Made by a program: the position numbers and the translations under genes. A stretch of 64,000 bases of DNA, taken from NCBI RefSeq assembly GCF_005222785.1, contig NZ_STGH01000002.1, forward strand, positions 682,001 to 746,000, written 5' to 3'. Position 1 is the stretch's first letter. Every line of letters starts with the position of its first letter. The notes under the pieces were generated by a model that was not told where the DNA came from, did not search any database, and was given only the letters and a program-made list of their open reading frames with translations. This stretch comes from Rhodobacter sp. SY28-1 (GTDB lineage: Bacteria > Pseudomonadota > Alphaproteobacteria > Rhodobacterales > Rhodobacteraceae). Of the stretch, positions 63,123-64,000 are shown piece by piece.

Positions 63123-63554
63123 TCAGTTCATCGTGACGGCTGCGCGGTCACGCAGCACATGATCGAAGCCGATGCGAAAGCTGGCATCGGACACGTCCTC
63201 GGGCAGGCAGACCGCCGTGCGGCGCCCCAAGGGATAGGCCGGAACGTCGAATTCCCGGCTGACCAGCATCACCCGCATCTTCGCATCGCCAGCGATCAGC
63301 GCCGAAATCGCCTGTTCCGCACCGGCGATTCCGCCGAATGCGTCGCAATCCATGACGAACAGGTCATAGCCCACCCGGTCCCGCAGGATTGTGGCGACGG
63401 CGTCGTGCAGGTCATCCGTGGCGTCGACCAGGCTTCCGTATTCGACCAGGCGTTGGCAGGTGCGGCCGTCGCCCTGGTCGGTCAAGACCATCACCCGCAC
63501 ACCCAGAGTATGCGGGGCGACCTTCTGGCGATCGGTCTGCATGAAAGTCTGCAT
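63123..63554 (-). CDS. Receiver-like hypothetical protein
   Basis: A 143-residue soluble protein whose order of strands and helices resembles a response-regulator receiver: VRVMVLTDQGDG, YDLFVMDCDAFGG (possible phospho-Asp region, about residues 79-91), and MRVMLVSREFD. The usual acidic pair at the N-terminus and the C-terminal Lys are not clear, so it may be a degenerate receiver. The ATG at 63554 follows GGAGGAG; a GTG two codons up is in frame. No kinase is nearby. Confidence 0.6.
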   Translation of the reverse strand: MQTFMQTDRQKVAPHTLGVRVMVLTDQGDGRTCQRLVEYGSLVDATDDLHDAVATILRDRVGYDLFVMDCDAFGGIAGAEQAISALIAGDAKMRVMLVSREFDVPAYPLGRRTAVCLPEDVSDASFRIGFDHVLRDRAAVTMN

Positions 63555-63814
63555 GTGCACTCCTCCACTACCTTATGCCAGTGACACCAACAATGCGGAG
63601 AGCTTTCGCCCGAAAAAAGGTAACTTGCGGGAATGTGACCAATACAATGCCACATTCAAGCCAGAGTTGGCGGCCGCCAGGATTGCCCGGGAAACTTGAC
63701 AGCCAGTCTCATCCGCAAGCCGGCTGGGAAACCGGTTCCGACGCTGTTAACCTATTTCGGACGAAAATGCAGCCCCCCTCTGTGGGTTTGCCCGGATTTG
63801 CAACGAGGGATCAG

Positions 63815-64000
63815 ATGAACCGTCACGTCAACATGACGAACATTGACCAGCGGCAGGACCTTGCCGCGGCCTTCCGCTGGACCGCCCGGCTGAACCTGCA
63901 TGAGTCTGTCGCCAATCACTTTTCCCTGGCGGTTAACCCCGAAGGCACGCGGTTTCTCATCAACCCGAACGGCCGCCATTTCAGCCGGATCACCGCCTCG
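63815..64000 (+). CDS. Class II aldolase/adducin family protein (partial, C-terminus off the window)
   Basis: The first 62 residues include DLAAAFRWTARLNLHESVAN followed by HFSLAVNPEGTRFLINPNG, the N-terminal pattern of class II aldolase/adducin proteins such as fuculose-1-phosphate aldolase relatives. The zinc histidines would lie beyond the edge. The ATG at 63815 follows GAGGGA. The 260 bases upstream hold no other gene. Confidence 0.75.
   Translation, partial: MNRHVNMTNIDQRQDLAAAFRWTARLNLHESVANHFSLAVNPEGTRFLINPNGRHFSRITAS

Noticed and set aside
1-64000. tRNA, rRNA or IS elements
   Set aside because: I looked for T-loop sequences, rRNA cores, transposase motifs and terminal repeats and found none that hold up by eye; a dedicated RNA search was not possible.

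Overview
The window is GC-rich chromosomal DNA from an alphaproteobacterium, most likely Rhodobacterales (Rhodobacter/Tabrizicola/Gemmobacter-like). This rests on gene content and order: a DUF2793 gene of the kind found with phage tails and gene transfer agents, phosphatidylcholine synthase (pcs), ruvCAB followed by ybgC-tolQRAB-pal-cpoB-tilS-ftsH, DUF484-xerC, and cmk-rpsA-ihfB-lapA-trpF. Coding density is high, many start and stop codons overlap (ATGA/TGATG), and antisense frames stay open because of the base composition. No tRNA, rRNA, IS element, integrase-bearing prophage or CRISPR array was seen. Genus cannot be fixed from the sequence alone.

Layout. 1-8.8 kb: edge of a DUF2793 gene, a DMT exporter, a LysE-type exporter with an ACT-domain protein and a divergent LysG/ArgP regulator, a cytochrome c, yebC, an MFS transporter, msrA and prmA. 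8.8-13.3 kb: a DUF1127 protein, ruvC-ruvA-ruvB, a conserved unknown, then a PACE-family diamine/drug exporter overlapping an S-adenosylmethionine decarboxylase homologue. 13.3-22.5 kb: the Tol-Pal envelope operon, tilS and ftsH. 22.5-28 kb: corA, tam, a MOSC protein and one-carbon/aromatic genes (fhs, chorismate mutase, folD). 28-35.3 kb: pdeM and its partner DEXH helicase on the minus strand, then ymdB, a DMT exporter, an SLC13 permease and a lipoprotein.

35.3-41.4 kb is the accessory part. A low-GC two-gene operon (a four-helix membrane protein plus a membrane-anchored TIR protein) sits between the lipoprotein gene and priA. After priA and a transaldolase come about 400 bases of nested palindromic repeats, then a low-GC DUF2971 gene and a BrnA-like antitoxin gene with a one-base frameshift. 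The TIR operon is the best candidate here for an undescribed defence-type module.

41.5-54 kb: DUF484-xerC, pcs, a DMT exporter, a LysR-ogt-DUF3253 operon, a second DUF1127 gene, an acyl-CoA ligase, ileS, an FAD monooxygenase, a DUF2237 protein and a group III truncated haemoglobin. 54-55.5 kb: two secreted PepSY-like proteins with long poly-aspartate tails and a membrane-tethered LuxR-type regulator. 55.7-64 kb: trpB, a DUF4394 protein on the opposite strand, trpF, lapA, ihfB, rpsA, cmk, a cold-shock protein, a degenerate receiver-like protein and the start of a class II aldolase gene.

Several short palindromic families recur between genes: a GTAGGGTG palindrome (4 copies), a motif around GGCGGGAGTATTT (3 copies plus a fragment), and hairpins built on TTTTCGCCGAAAA (2 copies).
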